A DNA stretch of 64,000 nt, from positions 61,395-125,394 of the forward strand of contig MKVQ01000021.1 of NCBI GenBank assembly GCA_001899635.1, given 5' to 3'. The position numbers and the translations under genes were made by a program. The stretch is from Myxococcales bacterium 68-20. Lineage in GTDB: Bacteria; Myxococcota_A; Polyangia; Polyangiales; Polyangiaceae. Shown here piece by piece: positions 26,278-34,683 of this stretch. Numbering within the stretch: the first letter of the stretch is position 1; every line of letters begins with the position of its first letter. The notes below the pieces were generated by a model that was not told the DNA's origin, searched no databases, and was given only the letters and a program-made list of their open reading frames with translations.

Positions 26278-26746
26278 CGGCGAGACCCTTAGTCCCGAAG
26301 CCCTTTCGCGACAACAGCGCCGAGCCTCTCTCGTCCGGACGCGGCCCCGATGCCTCGAAGATCCCGGCGGGGAAGCGCGGCCGTTCCGCAGGACTCTGCG
26401 GTCGAACGGCCGGTCCCGGCGGCCTCTAGCTCGCCGCCGGCGATCGCGCTCCGGCCGGCCGCCGACGTCCGAGCCCGACGGACGAGACGGCATGCCGACT
26501 GCAGCGCTGCGGGCCGAACAGGACGTGCCGGACGCGCTCTCGTCTTCGAACGAAGCGCCGAACGAAAGGAGGCTGGGACTCTCTCGCGCGGTCCCGCCGT
26601 GAGGCTTCGCACCCCTTCACGGCGGGCCGCTCGACTTCTCGATCCGCTCTCCCGCCGGTGGCTGGGGCGGCCACTGCGGGTGGTTGGGGCGCGAGTCCCA
26701 ACCTGGCGCCGCGGCGCCAGCCGCTGCGACGCCCCCGGGAAAGCCC
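26278..26746. other. Intergenic region rich in hairpins
   Basis: A 469-bp gap between purM (start) and the efflux transporter (end), both on the minus strand. Frames open here are Arg-rich and unlike proteins. It holds the purM promoter at its left side and several inverted repeats at its right side. A 14-bp stem with one bulge (26588-26602 with 26617-26630) stands apart from the terminator-like pair annotated at 26682-26720. Confidence 0.5.
26682..26720 (-). terminator. Two adjacent hairpins downstream of the efflux transporter
   Basis: GGTTGGG (26682-26688) pairs with CCCAACC (26697-26703), and the perfect palindrome CTGGCGCCGCGGCGCCAG occupies 26703-26720. They start 27 bp beyond the transporter stop on the minus strand. 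No T run follows. Termination or mRNA 3'-end protection is inferred. Confidence 0.45.
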
Positions 26747-28306
26747 TCAGTGCGCGCCGGCCTCGACCTTCGCGCCCGCGCTCGGCCGGCCCAGGAGGAG
26801 GACGAGCGGGATCGACACCAGAACGAGGAGCGCGGTCACGAAGAACGTGTCGTTGAACGCCAGCACCGAGCTCTGGAGCCGCGCGGAGCCGTCGAGGATC
26901 GTCATCGCCTGCTGCTTCGCCGTCGCTGCATCGGCGCCCTTCGCTGCGAAGCTGGCCGTCATGCCGGCGACGCGCGCTTGGACGCTGGGATCGCTCACGA
27001 CGAGATGCTCGACGAGCACGCTGCGATGGAACGCGGTGCGGCTCCCGAGGATCGTCGAGAGGATCGCGACGCCGACGCTGCCGCCGAGCTGGCGCGTGAG
27101 GTTGTAGAACGCCGACGCTGCGGCGATGTCCTGCTTCGGGATCGGTCCGAGCGCTGCCATGTTCAGCGGGAGGAACATCAGCACCGTCCCGAACGCGCGG
27201 ACGAGGAGCGGCCAGAAGAGGTCGGACGCCGAAGTGGTGGTCGTCAGGCGGCCGAGCCAGAGGACGGAGGTGACGAGGATGAGCGCGCCGATGGCGAGCA
27301 GGACCCGCGGATCGAAGCGGCGGACGAGCTTCGATGCGATGACCATCGTGAATGCCGATCCGAGCGCGCCCGGGAGCATCATCAGCCCGACCTGCTGGGC
27401 GGTGTAGTGCATCACCGTGGACGCGAAGATCGGCACGGCGAAGAGGGCGCCGTAGAGAGCCATGCCGATGACGACGGAGAGGAGGCTGCCCGCCCAGAGG
27501 GAGCGATGCCGGAGCACGCGAAGGTCGACGACCGGATGCTCCGCTTCGAGCTGGCGCACCACGAAGAGCACGATCGCGACGACGGAGAGCGCAGCCGAGA
27601 CGCAGATGAAGGTCGAGTCGAACCAGTCCTCGGAGTAGCCCTCCTCGAGGAACGTCTGCAGCGCTCCGAGACCGAGCGCGAGGAGGATGATCGCCGTCCA
27701 GTCGACGGGAGTCCGCTTGGCGAGTACGCCGTCGGGAGGAAGTGCGCTCGCGCACAGCATCGTCGCGGCGATGCCGACGGGGACGTTGATGAAGAAGATC
27801 CAGCGCCAGCCGACGTTCGTGACGATGTAGCCGCCGAGCGTCGGCCCGATGACCGGTCCGGCAATGACGATCGCGCCGAAGAACCCCTGCGCGCTGGCCT
27901 GCTCCTCCTTCGGAAAGGTCTCGAAGAGGATCGCCTGCGCCTTCGCGAGCAGGCCGCCGCCGAAGAGGCCCTGAAGCACACGCGAGACGGTGAGCATCCA
28001 GAGCGTGCTCGAGAGACCGCAGAGGATCGACGCGGCGGTGAAGCCGACGAGCGAGAAGACGAAGTAGCGCTTCTTCCCGAAGCGCACGCCGAGCCACGCG
28101 CTCAGCGGGAGGATGATGACGTTCGCGATCGCGTAGCTCGAGACGATCCAGCTCATCTGGCTGAGGGTCGCGCCAAGCGACGCCTGCATCTCCGTGAGCG
28201 CGACGTTGACGATCGAGGTGTCGATGATCTCCATCAGCGCGCCGAGCGCGACGGCGATGGCGATCAGCCATTTCTTCGACGACCCGGCGCTGGCGCTGGC
28301 GTTCAT
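26747..28306 (-). CDS. MFS drug transporter, DHA2 family (EmrB-like)
   Basis: A 519-residue inner-membrane exporter with about fourteen hydrophobic segments, the DHA2 topology. Motif D1 is seen as LMEIIDTSIVNVAL in helix 1. Motif A is WLGVRFGKKRYF in loop 2-3. Motif C in helix 5 is GPVIGPTLGGYI, diagnostic of drug-proton antiporters, followed by WRWIFFINVPVG. It would work with the HlyD/EmrA-type adaptor encoded 16 bp upstream to carry drugs across the envelope. The TetR gene on the other side of the adaptor probably controls it. Substrate unknown. Confidence 0.93.
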   Translation of the reverse strand: MNASASAGSSKKWLIAIAVALGALMEIIDTSIVNVALTEMQASLGATLSQMSWIVSSYAIANVIILPLSAWLGVRFGKKRYFVFSLVGFTAASILCGLSSTLWMLTVSRVLQGLFGGGLLAKAQAILFETFPKEEQASAQGFFGAIVIAGPVIGPTLGGYIVTNVGWRWIFFINVPVGIAATMLCASALPPDGVLAKRTPVDWTAIILLALGLGALQTFLEEGYSEDWFDSTFICVSAALSVVAIVLFVVRQLEAEHPVVDLRVLRHRSLWAGSLLSVVIGMALYGALFAVPIFASTVMHYTAQQVGLMMLPGALGSAFTMVIASKLVRRFDPRVLLAIGALILVTSVLWLGRLTTTTSASDLFWPLLVRAFGTVLMFLPLNMAALGPIPKQDIAAASAFYNLTRQLGGSVGVAILSTILGSRTAFHRSVLVEHLVVSDPSVQARVAGMTASFAAKGADAATAKQQAMTILDGSARLQSSVLAFNDTFFVTALLVLVSIPLVLLLGRPSAGAKVEAGAH

Positions 28307-28322
28307 CGTAGGCTCGGCCGGC

Positions 28323-29603
28323 TCACTTCCGGGTATCGACGCTGAGCTCGACGCTCATGCCGGGCCGGAGGGCGACGGACTCGGGGACGCCCTCGAGGCG
28401 GATGCGCACCGGGAGGCGCTGGACGACCTTCGTGAAGTTGCCGGTCGCGTTGTCGGGGGGGAGGAGCGCGAAGCGCGAGCCGGTCGCCGCGGAGAGGCTC
28501 TCGACCGAGCCATGGAGCGTCTGCCCCGGCGCGGCGTCGACGTGGATCTCGACGGGCTGCCCCGCGTGCATCTTTCCGACCTGGGTCTCCTTGAAGTTCG
28601 CCGTGACCCACACGCCCTTTGCCGAGGGAACGAGCTGCGCGACCGGCGCGCCTACACCGAGCGTCTGGCCGACCGAGACGTTCTTCTTCGAGACGACACC
28701 AGCCTGCGGCGCGACGATCTTCGTGTACGAGAGCTCCAGCGCGGCGAGGTCGCGCGCGGCCTCGAGCTCGGCGACCCTCGCGCGCGCGCTCCGGGCCCGG
28801 GCCTCGGCGAGCGCGACGAACGCATCGACGTCGCGCGTCTGATCCACCTTCGCAGAGGCCTCTCCGACTCGGCTCATCGCCTGCGCCGCGCTCGACTCGA
28901 GCACCGAGAGGTGGGCCTGGGCCTGAGCGAGGTTCGCCTGCGCGGTCTCGTTCGCGGTCCTCGCCTGATCGAGCTGCGCCTGGGAGATCGCTCCGGACTG
29001 CGTGAGTCGCTCGATGCGATCGAGATCGGTCTTCGACTGAGCGAGCGCCGTCTCTGCCGCACGCACCCGCGCGCGAGCCTCGGAGATCTGATCGCGCGAC
29101 GCGGTCGCGCCCGCGCTGGCCGCCGAGAGCGACGCGCTCGCGGCGCGGTTCGACGCCTTCGCATTCGTCGCCGCGAGGCGGGCGTCCGTCTCCGCGGCGG
29201 TCGCCGCCGCGCGTGCGCCTTCGAGGTTCGCCTCGGCTTGCGCGAGCTTCGCCTTCGCAGGCTCGGGATCGAGCTCCGCGAGGACACGCCCCGCCTCGAC
29301 GCGATCGTTGTCCTCGAAGCCGACCTTCACCACGACGCCGCTCGTGCGCGGCGCGAGGGCGACGATCTCGGCGTCGATCTGCGCATCGTCGGTCGACTCG
29401 AGCCCGCGGTGTGCCAGCGCCCACCCGCCCGCGCCCACCGCGGCGGCGCCGAGGACGGCGAGCAAGACGACGCGCCGCCGTGATGCGCCGGGCGGTGAGG
29501 CTGCAGACCCGCGCTTCGACGCGGTTCGGTCACCGCCTCGCCCGTCGTCGTGGGCAGCGTCCTTCCGGTTCGACGTCATCTCATCGCTCGCGGCTGCGGT
29601 CAT
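28323..29603 (-). CDS. HlyD/EmrA-family efflux adaptor
   Basis: A 426-residue membrane-fusion protein. A basic cytosolic tail precedes one membrane helix (about residues 46-65, RRRVVLLAVLGAAAVGAGGW). Next comes the barrel-sandwich start STDDAQIDAEIVALAPRTSG, typical of EmrA. A very long Ala-rich helical hairpin covers about residues 105-290 and is longer than usual. The second lipoyl half reads LSYTKIVAPQAGVVSKKNVS, and a beta-barrel segment ends in RPGMSVELSVDT. ATG 29603 was chosen; ATG 29579 is an in-frame alternative. It is the first gene of the efflux operon and faces the TetR gene across a 97-bp operator region. Confidence 0.92.
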   Translation of the reverse strand: MTAAASDEMTSNRKDAAHDDGRGGDRTASKRGSAASPPGASRRRVVLLAVLGAAAVGAGGWALAHRGLESTDDAQIDAEIVALAPRTSGVVVKVGFEDNDRVEAGRVLAELDPEPAKAKLAQAEANLEGARAAATAAETDARLAATNAKASNRAASASLSAASAGATASRDQISEARARVRAAETALAQSKTDLDRIERLTQSGAISQAQLDQARTANETAQANLAQAQAHLSVLESSAAQAMSRVGEASAKVDQTRDVDAFVALAEARARSARARVAELEAARDLAALELSYTKIVAPQAGVVSKKNVSVGQTLGVGAPVAQLVPSAKGVWVTANFKETQVGKMHAGQPVEIHVDAAPGQTLHGSVESLSAATGSRFALLPPDNATGNFTKVVQRLPVRIRLEGVPESVALRPGMSVELSVDTRK

Positions 29604-29664
29604 CCAGGCACCCCATCGACTAAACGCTACTGACGATTGCCTTAGGGACGCTACGACGCCGGGC

Positions 29665-29689
29665 TTGCCAAAGGCAACGAGTTGTTGCC
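29665..29689. promoter_or_regulatory. Overlapping palindromes, probable TetR operator
   Basis: Two inverted repeats share an arm: TTGCCAAAGGCAA (29665-29677) and GGCAACGAGTTGTTGCC (29673-29689). A further TTGCC lies at 29637-29641. They sit between the divergent efflux adaptor and TetR genes. On the minus strand TTGCCT (29677-29672) is followed after 18 bp by TAGCGT (29653-29648), a possible promoter for the efflux genes whose -35 box would be covered by the palindromes. Binding by the adjacent TetR protein is inferred from symmetry and position. Confidence 0.6.
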
Positions 29690-29700
29690 ATTTATCCTCC

Positions 29701-30375
29701 GTGGACGGAGAAGGACGAAGCGGACCCGCGCGCAGAACCGCAGGCGTGCGCACCGGAGGCAGGAGCGAGCGTGTCGTCGCCTCCGTCCTCGAGGCTGCGC
29801 GCGCCGAGCTGGCAAGCGTCGGCTATGTGGCCCTCCGCCTGGAAGATGTCGCCGCTCGCGCCGGGGTTGCGAAGACCACGATCTATCGCCGCTGGGCCAC
29901 CAAGGCCGAGCTCGTCCACGCAGCCCTCCACGAGGCCGGTCACTACGACGATCCGCTGCCCGATACGGGATCGCTCCGGAAAGACATGCTCGTGATGCTC
30001 GAGCACGCCATGGACCTCGTCAGTACGCCCGAGGGCCGCGCCGTGGCCCGCATGGTCACGATCGAAGGCTCCAATCCGGAGGTGGACGCCCTCTGTCGCA
30101 GCCTCAAGGAGGAGTCGAGAAGGCACCGCGCCGGCCTCGTCGTCCGCGCGCAGGAGCGCGGGCTGATCCCGGACGGCGTCGACGCGCCCCTCGTCACGGA
30201 CTCCGTGTTCACGCTCGTCCTCTCACGCCTCGTCCGCTTCGGGGAGCGGGTCGACCGCCCCACCTGCGAGCGCCTCGTCGATCTCGTGGTGACCGGCGCC
30301 GAGAACGGCGGCGGCCAGCGTCCCCGCCCGACACGCGCGAGCGCTCACCCGAAACGATCGAAGACGCGCCGCTGA
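29701..30375 (+). CDS. TetR-family transcriptional repressor
   Basis: A DNA-binding regulator of up to 224 residues. The N-terminal TetR helix-turn-helix is clear: VLEAARAELASVGYVALRLEDVAARAGVAKTTIYRRWATKAELV. The C-terminal ligand domain is helical and ends in a basic, probably disordered tail (PRPTRASAHPKRSKTRR). The start could be GTG 29701 or GTG 29746, the latter giving 209 residues; neither has a good Shine-Dalgarno sequence. It is divergent from the EmrAB-type genes and next to strong palindromes, the standard layout for a repressor of an efflux pump that is released by the pump's substrates. Confidence 0.92.
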   Translation: MDGEGRSGPARRTAGVRTGGRSERVVASVLEAARAELASVGYVALRLEDVAARAGVAKTTIYRRWATKAELVHAALHEAGHYDDPLPDTGSLRKDMLVMLEHAMDLVSTPEGRAVARMVTIEGSNPEVDALCRSLKEESRRHRAGLVVRAQERGLIPDGVDAPLVTDSVFTLVLSRLVRFGERVDRPTCERLVDLVVTGAENGGGQRPRPTRASAHPKRSKTRR

Positions 30376-30442
30376 GCGCGACCGTTCGGCGATCGCGGCC
30401 GATAAGTTGCGCACCGTCCGGCGACCGTCGTCCACTTGTTCC

Positions 30443-31951
30443 ATGAAGATCGGGACGAGGCGGGCTGCTCCCGCTGCGATGGTCGTGTGCGCGCTCTTCT
30501 CGGCGATGACGTGCGCCGGCTCGGCGATGGCGGCCCCCAAGCGGAGTCCCGCGAAGCTCCTCCGCAACGCCTCGACGACGCTCTCCTCGGAAGCGATCGC
30601 CGCGAGCGAGCCCCGCGCGCCCGCAGCTCCCGGGCTCCGCTGGGTCACCGGCCACCTCCCCGCCGGCGGCGCGCTCGCGGACGGAGGCACGTCCGTCGTC
30701 CACACGGTACGGACCGGCGAGACATGGCAGTCGATCGCCGACGCGTACCTCGAGCTCACCAGCGTCTACGAGGTCCAGGATCTCGCGAAGGCGATCGTGA
30801 ACGAGAACCTGCCCGCGGCGAAAGGCGGCCCCACGCCCGGCCTGAAGCTGCGGATCCCGAACATCCTCGCCTCCGCGCCGAAGACCGGCGCCGCCGAGCG
30901 CATCGGCCTCCCGAAGGACGGCGTCCTGAAGGGCCTCTACGTCCGCGGCTCCACCGCCGGAGCCCGGACGTTTCCGGCCTTCCTCGATCGCGTCGCCGCG
31001 CATGGCATGAACGCCATCGTCCTCGACGTGAAGGACTACGACGGGCCCCTCACCTACCCGTCCAAGGTCCCGCTCGCGGTCGAAGCCGGCGCGACGCAGA
31101 AGCCGCCGATGCGCTCGTACGCACGCGCGGTCCGCTTCGCCCACGAGCGCGGCCTGCGCGTGATCGCACGGGTCTCGTGCTTCAACGACCAGCTCATGGC
31201 GAAGGCCCACCCGGGGATGGCCATCCGCGGCATCTCCGGCCACGTCTACCGCAACGGCTGGCTCGATCCGAAGAACGAGCGCGCCCAGGCCTATGCGATC
31301 GATCTGGTCAACGAGGCGATCGCCGCCGGCGCCGACGAGATCCAGCTCGACTACGTCCGCTTCCCCGTCATCGGAATGAAGAACATCGACTTCGGCCTCG
31401 ACACGAGGAAGAACCCGAACGCGAAGGTCGATGTGATCACCCGCTTCGTCGAGCGCGTCCACTCGGTCACGCGCGCACACGGCGTCCCGCTCTCACTCGA
31501 CGTCTTCGGCGTGATCGCCTTCGGTAAGAAGGTCGATATCCAGAACCTCGGACAGGACCCCGTGGAGCTCGCGAAGCACTCGGAGTTCCTGAGCGCGATG
31601 GTCTATCCGTCTCACTACGAAGAGGGGTTCATGGGCCTCGAGCAGCCGGGCGATCACCCCGAGCTCGTCGGCATGGGCGTGAAGCACATGCGCGCAGAGA
31701 TGGTCGAGCGCGGCCTCGACCTCGACAAGGTCGCCAAGATCCGCCCCTGGCTCCAGGCCATGCGCCACAAGTCATCGAACTACGGGCCCGGGTACATCCA
31801 GGAGGAGATCCGCACCGGGGACAAGGCCGGCGCGACGGGCTGGCTCCTCTGGAACCCGGGACAGGTCTACGACGTCGCGTGGCGTGCGGTGCCAAAGCAA
31901 GAGGTGCAGCCTGAGAGGCTCATGCGAGCCTCGCTGAAGCGCGCGCGCTGA
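30443..31951 (+). CDS. Exported LysM-DUF4015 putative glycoside hydrolase
   Basis: A 502-residue secreted protein. Residues 1-31 form a signal peptide ending GSAMA. A LysM-like module follows near residues 85-140 (HTVRTGETWQSIADAYLELT ... GLKLRIPNI), suggesting binding to peptidoglycan or other N-acetylglucosamine polymers. The remainder is a TIM-barrel-like DUF4015 domain related to glycoside hydrolases. Its signatures are LDVKDYDGPLTYPS, RGLRVIARVSCFNDQL, ADEIQLDYVRFP, LSLDVFGVIAF and SAMVYPSHYEEG, with acidic residues at strand ends. The enzymatic activity is not established for this family. The gene is monocistronic, and a 7-bp hairpin overlaps its stop codon. Confidence 0.85.
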   Translation: MKIGTRRAAPAAMVVCALFSAMTCAGSAMAAPKRSPAKLLRNASTTLSSEAIAASEPRAPAAPGLRWVTGHLPAGGALADGGTSVVHTVRTGETWQSIADAYLELTSVYEVQDLAKAIVNENLPAAKGGPTPGLKLRIPNILASAPKTGAAERIGLPKDGVLKGLYVRGSTAGARTFPAFLDRVAAHGMNAIVLDVKDYDGPLTYPSKVPLAVEAGATQKPPMRSYARAVRFAHERGLRVIARVSCFNDQLMAKAHPGMAIRGISGHVYRNGWLDPKNERAQAYAIDLVNEAIAAGADEIQLDYVRFPVIGMKNIDFGLDTRKNPNAKVDVITRFVERVHSVTRAHGVPLSLDVFGVIAFGKKVDIQNLGQDPVELAKHSEFLSAMVYPSHYEEGFMGLEQPGDHPELVGMGVKHMRAEMVERGLDLDKVAKIRPWLQAMRHKSSNYGPGYIQEEIRTGDKAGATGWLLWNPGQVYDVAWRAVPKQEVQPERLMRASLKRAR

Positions 31952-31968
31952 GGTGCGTGAGCCTCAGC
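31947..31968 (+). terminator. Hairpin overlapping the stop codon
   Basis: GCTGAGG (31947-31953) pairs with CCTCAGC (31962-31968) around an 8-base loop. The stop codon lies in the left arm and no T run follows. A weak terminator is possible. Confidence 0.3.
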
Positions 31969-32136
31969 CCGAGGACCGAGCGCAGCTGGAGTGGAGACAA
32001 ACTTGGCCCGACCTCGTCATCCCTCTTAACCGGGGAGTGAACGAACCGACGTGGTCTGCGCTCCAGCTCGCTGGACCCAGCCAGTCAGGCCTCAGAGGCC
32101 GAAGTCGGCTCCACGAAACTCCTGGGAGGTCCTCTC

Positions 32137-32664
32137 ATGCGCCGATCCGCTGCGCTGTTCCTTGCTGCTAGTGCCGTCGCTCTCGCTCTCGGGGGCTGTG
32201 CGAAGAAGCCGGTCGCGAAAGACCCGACCGAGTCGACCTCCGCGCTGGCGCGGAACAACGTGCGGGTCTCCGAGGACATCATGAAGGCGTGCCAGATCCA
32301 CGTCGACAACGTCGATCGGGCGCCGAAGTTCGACTACGACGACGCCGATCTCCAGCCCGAAGACCGCGACGTCCTCGAGCAGGTCGCGAAGTGCGTCACC
32401 ACCGGCCCGCTCAAGGGCCGTCACCTCTCCCTCGTGGGTCGCTGCGATTCGCGCGGCGAGGTCGAGTACAACATGGTGCTCGGCGAGTACCGCGCAGAGA
32501 GCGTGCACGACTACCTCGCGAAGCTCGGCGTCGATCCCGACAAGATGGCGAAGACCTCGCGCGGTGAGCTCGATGCCGACGGCAAGGACGAGGACGGCTG
32601 GCGGCGCGATCGCCGCGTCGACATCTCGCTGAAGGCCAAGGCCGGCCTCGCCAAGCACGACTGA
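32137..32664 (+). CDS. OmpA-family peptidoglycan-associated lipoprotein
   Basis: A 175-residue lipoprotein. The signal peptide ends LALGGC (Cys 21). From about residue 60 the protein has the OmpA C-terminal fold that binds peptidoglycan: FDYDDADLQPEDRDVLEQVA, LVGRCDSRGEVEYNMVLGE, YRAESVHDYLAKLGV and the closing DGWRRDRRVDISL. It is Pal-like in size but differs in having Cys residues at CQIH, KCV and GRCDS, and it is not next to tol genes. It should tether the outer membrane to the cell wall. GGAGG lies just upstream (32130), supporting the start. A strong terminator follows. Confidence 0.9.
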   Translation: MRRSAALFLAASAVALALGGCAKKPVAKDPTESTSALARNNVRVSEDIMKACQIHVDNVDRAPKFDYDDADLQPEDRDVLEQVAKCVTTGPLKGRHLSLVGRCDSRGEVEYNMVLGEYRAESVHDYLAKLGVDPDKMAKTSRGELDADGKDEDGWRRDRRVDISLKAKAGLAKHD

Positions 32665-32710
32665 CGCGGGCGCCGACCAATCTCGGCCGCACCGAAGCAG
32701 ACGATCCCAG

Positions 32711-32753
32711 AAGGCGGGAACCGCTCGTCCCACGAGCCGGCTTTCCCGCCTTT
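32711..32753 (+). terminator. Strong two-level hairpin terminator
   Basis: AAGGCGGGAA (32711-32720) pairs perfectly with TTCCCGCCTT (32743-32752), with an inner GCTCGT/ACGAGC stem and a CCC loop, followed by T. It lies 47 bp after the OmpA-family gene. The outer arms start with A and end with T, so it could work in both directions. Confidence 0.75.
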
Positions 32754-32870
32754 CGACGTTCGAAGCTCCCATGCTCGCGTCTGCTCCCGCCTGCTCCCGT
32801 TCGCGTGGCGGGGACGAGCGGCGGCCGCTAGGGACGGCGGCCCGTCCTCGCAGTATGATGCGACTGTCCC

Positions 32871-34580
32871 ATGGAAGCCGCGGAGAGCACGCTCGTCCCA
32901 GGCTATCGGCTCGATCGCTACGAGCTGCTCTGCCCGATCGCGTCGGGCGGCATGGCGAGCGTCTGGCTTGCGCGCCTTCGCGGCAAGCGCGGCTTCGAGA
33001 AGCTGTTCGCGATCAAGACGATCAAGACCGAGCTCATCTCCGAACCGCACTTCCAGGAGATGTTCCTCGACGAGGCGCGCATCGCCTCGCGGATCATCCA
33101 TCCGAACGTCGCGCAGATCCTCGAGCTCGGCGAGCAGGACGACATCCTCTACCTCGTGATGGAGTACGTCGACGGCGACTCCCTCGCGAAGATCAACCGC
33201 CTCACGCTCAAGCGCGGCTCCCCGCTCCCGCCGGGCGTCTCGCTGCGGATCATGGCCGAGACCTGCGCCGGCCTCCACGCGGCGCACCAGCTCAAGGACG
33301 CCCAGGGCGAGAGCCTCGGCGTCGTCCACCGGGACGTCTCTCCGCAGAACATCCTCGTCTCCACCGAGGGCGCCGCGAAGGTGATCGACTTCGGCCTCGT
33401 GAAGGCGAAGAACCGAAGCGCCGGAGAGACCGGTCAGGGCGTCGTGAAGGGCAAGATCCGCTACATGGCCCCCGAGCAGGTCTCTTCGAAAGGGACCGAC
33501 CATCGCGCGGACGTCTGGGCCGCGGGGATGTGTCTCTACGAGCTGCTCGTCGGCCACTCGCCGTATCACACCGAGGACGATCTCGACGTCGTGAAGCGGC
33601 TGATGAGCCCCGACCCGCTGCCCGCCTTCGACGTCGCGCTCCCGCCGCCGATCGAGAAAATCCTCGCCAAGGCGCTGGTGAAGGAGCCCGACGACCGCTA
33701 CGAGTCGTGCGCGCAGATGCGCCGCGCGCTCGAGAGCGCGATCCACGAGCTCGATCTTCGCGCCGAGCATGAGGACGTCGCCGAGTTCCTGAAGGAGACG
33801 CTCCCGGAGCTCGCCTCGAAGCGCGCGAAGACGATCGCGAAGGCCACCGAGGCGGCAGAGTCGCGGCAGGCCCACTCGGAGTCGCTCGAGGGCCTCGGCT
33901 CCGCGGACATGGCGTTCGCCGCGACCGAGGTCTCCGCGCGCGAAAAACCCGCCGCGGATCCGTCGCTGCCGCTCACACGCCGCCGGAGCGTGCAGGACGA
34001 GAGCGATCCCGACCGCGCCGTGTCCTCGAGCTACGGCGCGAGCCGCACGACGAGCGCGACGTCGCTCCGCGATCAGCTCGGCGAGCGGAAGAAGCGCGGC
34101 AGCGCCGGGCTCTGGATCGCCGGGCTCGTCGTCGCCGGTGCGGGTGCCTGGATCCTCTGGCCCCGCCCGGGTGCGCCGACGACCGATCCGCCCTCCGCGG
34201 CATCGAGCACGGCGTCGACGGTCTCCCCAGGGCCAGCGGCCTCGCCGTCGTCGTCGACCTCCGCGATCCCGGACGCCGACGCGTCTCCGGTCGGGGCCCC
34301 TGCCCCCGAGATCGACGACGAAGCGGACGCCGACGCCACGAACCGAGCGCCTGCGCCGATCCACAACGGCGGGGCGAGCGCACCGGTCCCGAACGGCGCG
34401 TCGGCATCCCCTGAAGCGGGCGCCGCTTCGGCTGCGCCGACGTACAACCCGGCGTGGTCAATCCTCACGAACCCGCCCGAGGCGGGCGTGCCTCCGCCGC
34501 CGCCCGCAACGGGGGCGACCGAAGCGCCACCTTCCCCCGCACCGTCGCCCGCCCCCTCGCCGCCGGAACATCCCAACTAG
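32871..34580 (+). CDS. Membrane Ser/Thr protein kinase
   Basis: A 569-residue eukaryotic-type kinase. The kinase domain spans about residues 15-290. The Gly-rich loop is IASGGMASVWLAR and the ATP-anchoring Lys lies in FAIKTIK. The catalytic loop is VVHRDVSPQNIL, metal binding is IDFGLVKAK and the activation segment ends YMAPEQ. The catalytic loop has Ser where most such kinases have Lys (HRDxKPxN); this HRDVSPQN variant is frequent in myxobacteria, so activity is not excluded. A single membrane helix follows at about residues 411-430 (GLWIAGLVVAGAGAWILW), then a Pro/Ala/Ser-rich tail of 140 residues that would be periplasmic. It precedes a soluble histidine kinase gene by 104 bp. Substrates unknown. 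Confidence 0.9.
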   Translation: MEAAESTLVPGYRLDRYELLCPIASGGMASVWLARLRGKRGFEKLFAIKTIKTELISEPHFQEMFLDEARIASRIIHPNVAQILELGEQDDILYLVMEYVDGDSLAKINRLTLKRGSPLPPGVSLRIMAETCAGLHAAHQLKDAQGESLGVVHRDVSPQNILVSTEGAAKVIDFGLVKAKNRSAGETGQGVVKGKIRYMAPEQVSSKGTDHRADVWAAGMCLYELLVGHSPYHTEDDLDVVKRLMSPDPLPAFDVALPPPIEKILAKALVKEPDDRYESCAQMRRALESAIHELDLRAEHEDVAEFLKETLPELASKRAKTIAKATEAAESRQAHSESLEGLGSADMAFAATEVSAREKPAADPSLPLTRRRSVQDESDPDRAVSSSYGASRTTSATSLRDQLGERKKRGSAGLWIAGLVVAGAGAWILWPRPGAPTTDPPSAASSTASTVSPGPAASPSSSTSAIPDADASPVGAPAPEIDDEADADATNRAPAPIHNGGASAPVPNGASASPEAGAASAAPTYNPAWSILTNPPEAGVPPPPPATGATEAPPSPAPSPAPSPPEHPN

Positions 34581-34683
34581 CCCTCAACGTCGACGCCCGA
34601 TGAGCCGACGCCATCCGGCAAGCAGGCACCGTCAGGCGTTCTCCACGGTTCTCTCGGGCCCGCTTCGTCGTTAGAGTCGTTAC

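Noticed and set aside
26684..28345. 553-codon plus-strand frame opposite the DHA2 transporter
   Set aside because: Same shadow effect. The transporter motifs on the minus strand are decisive.
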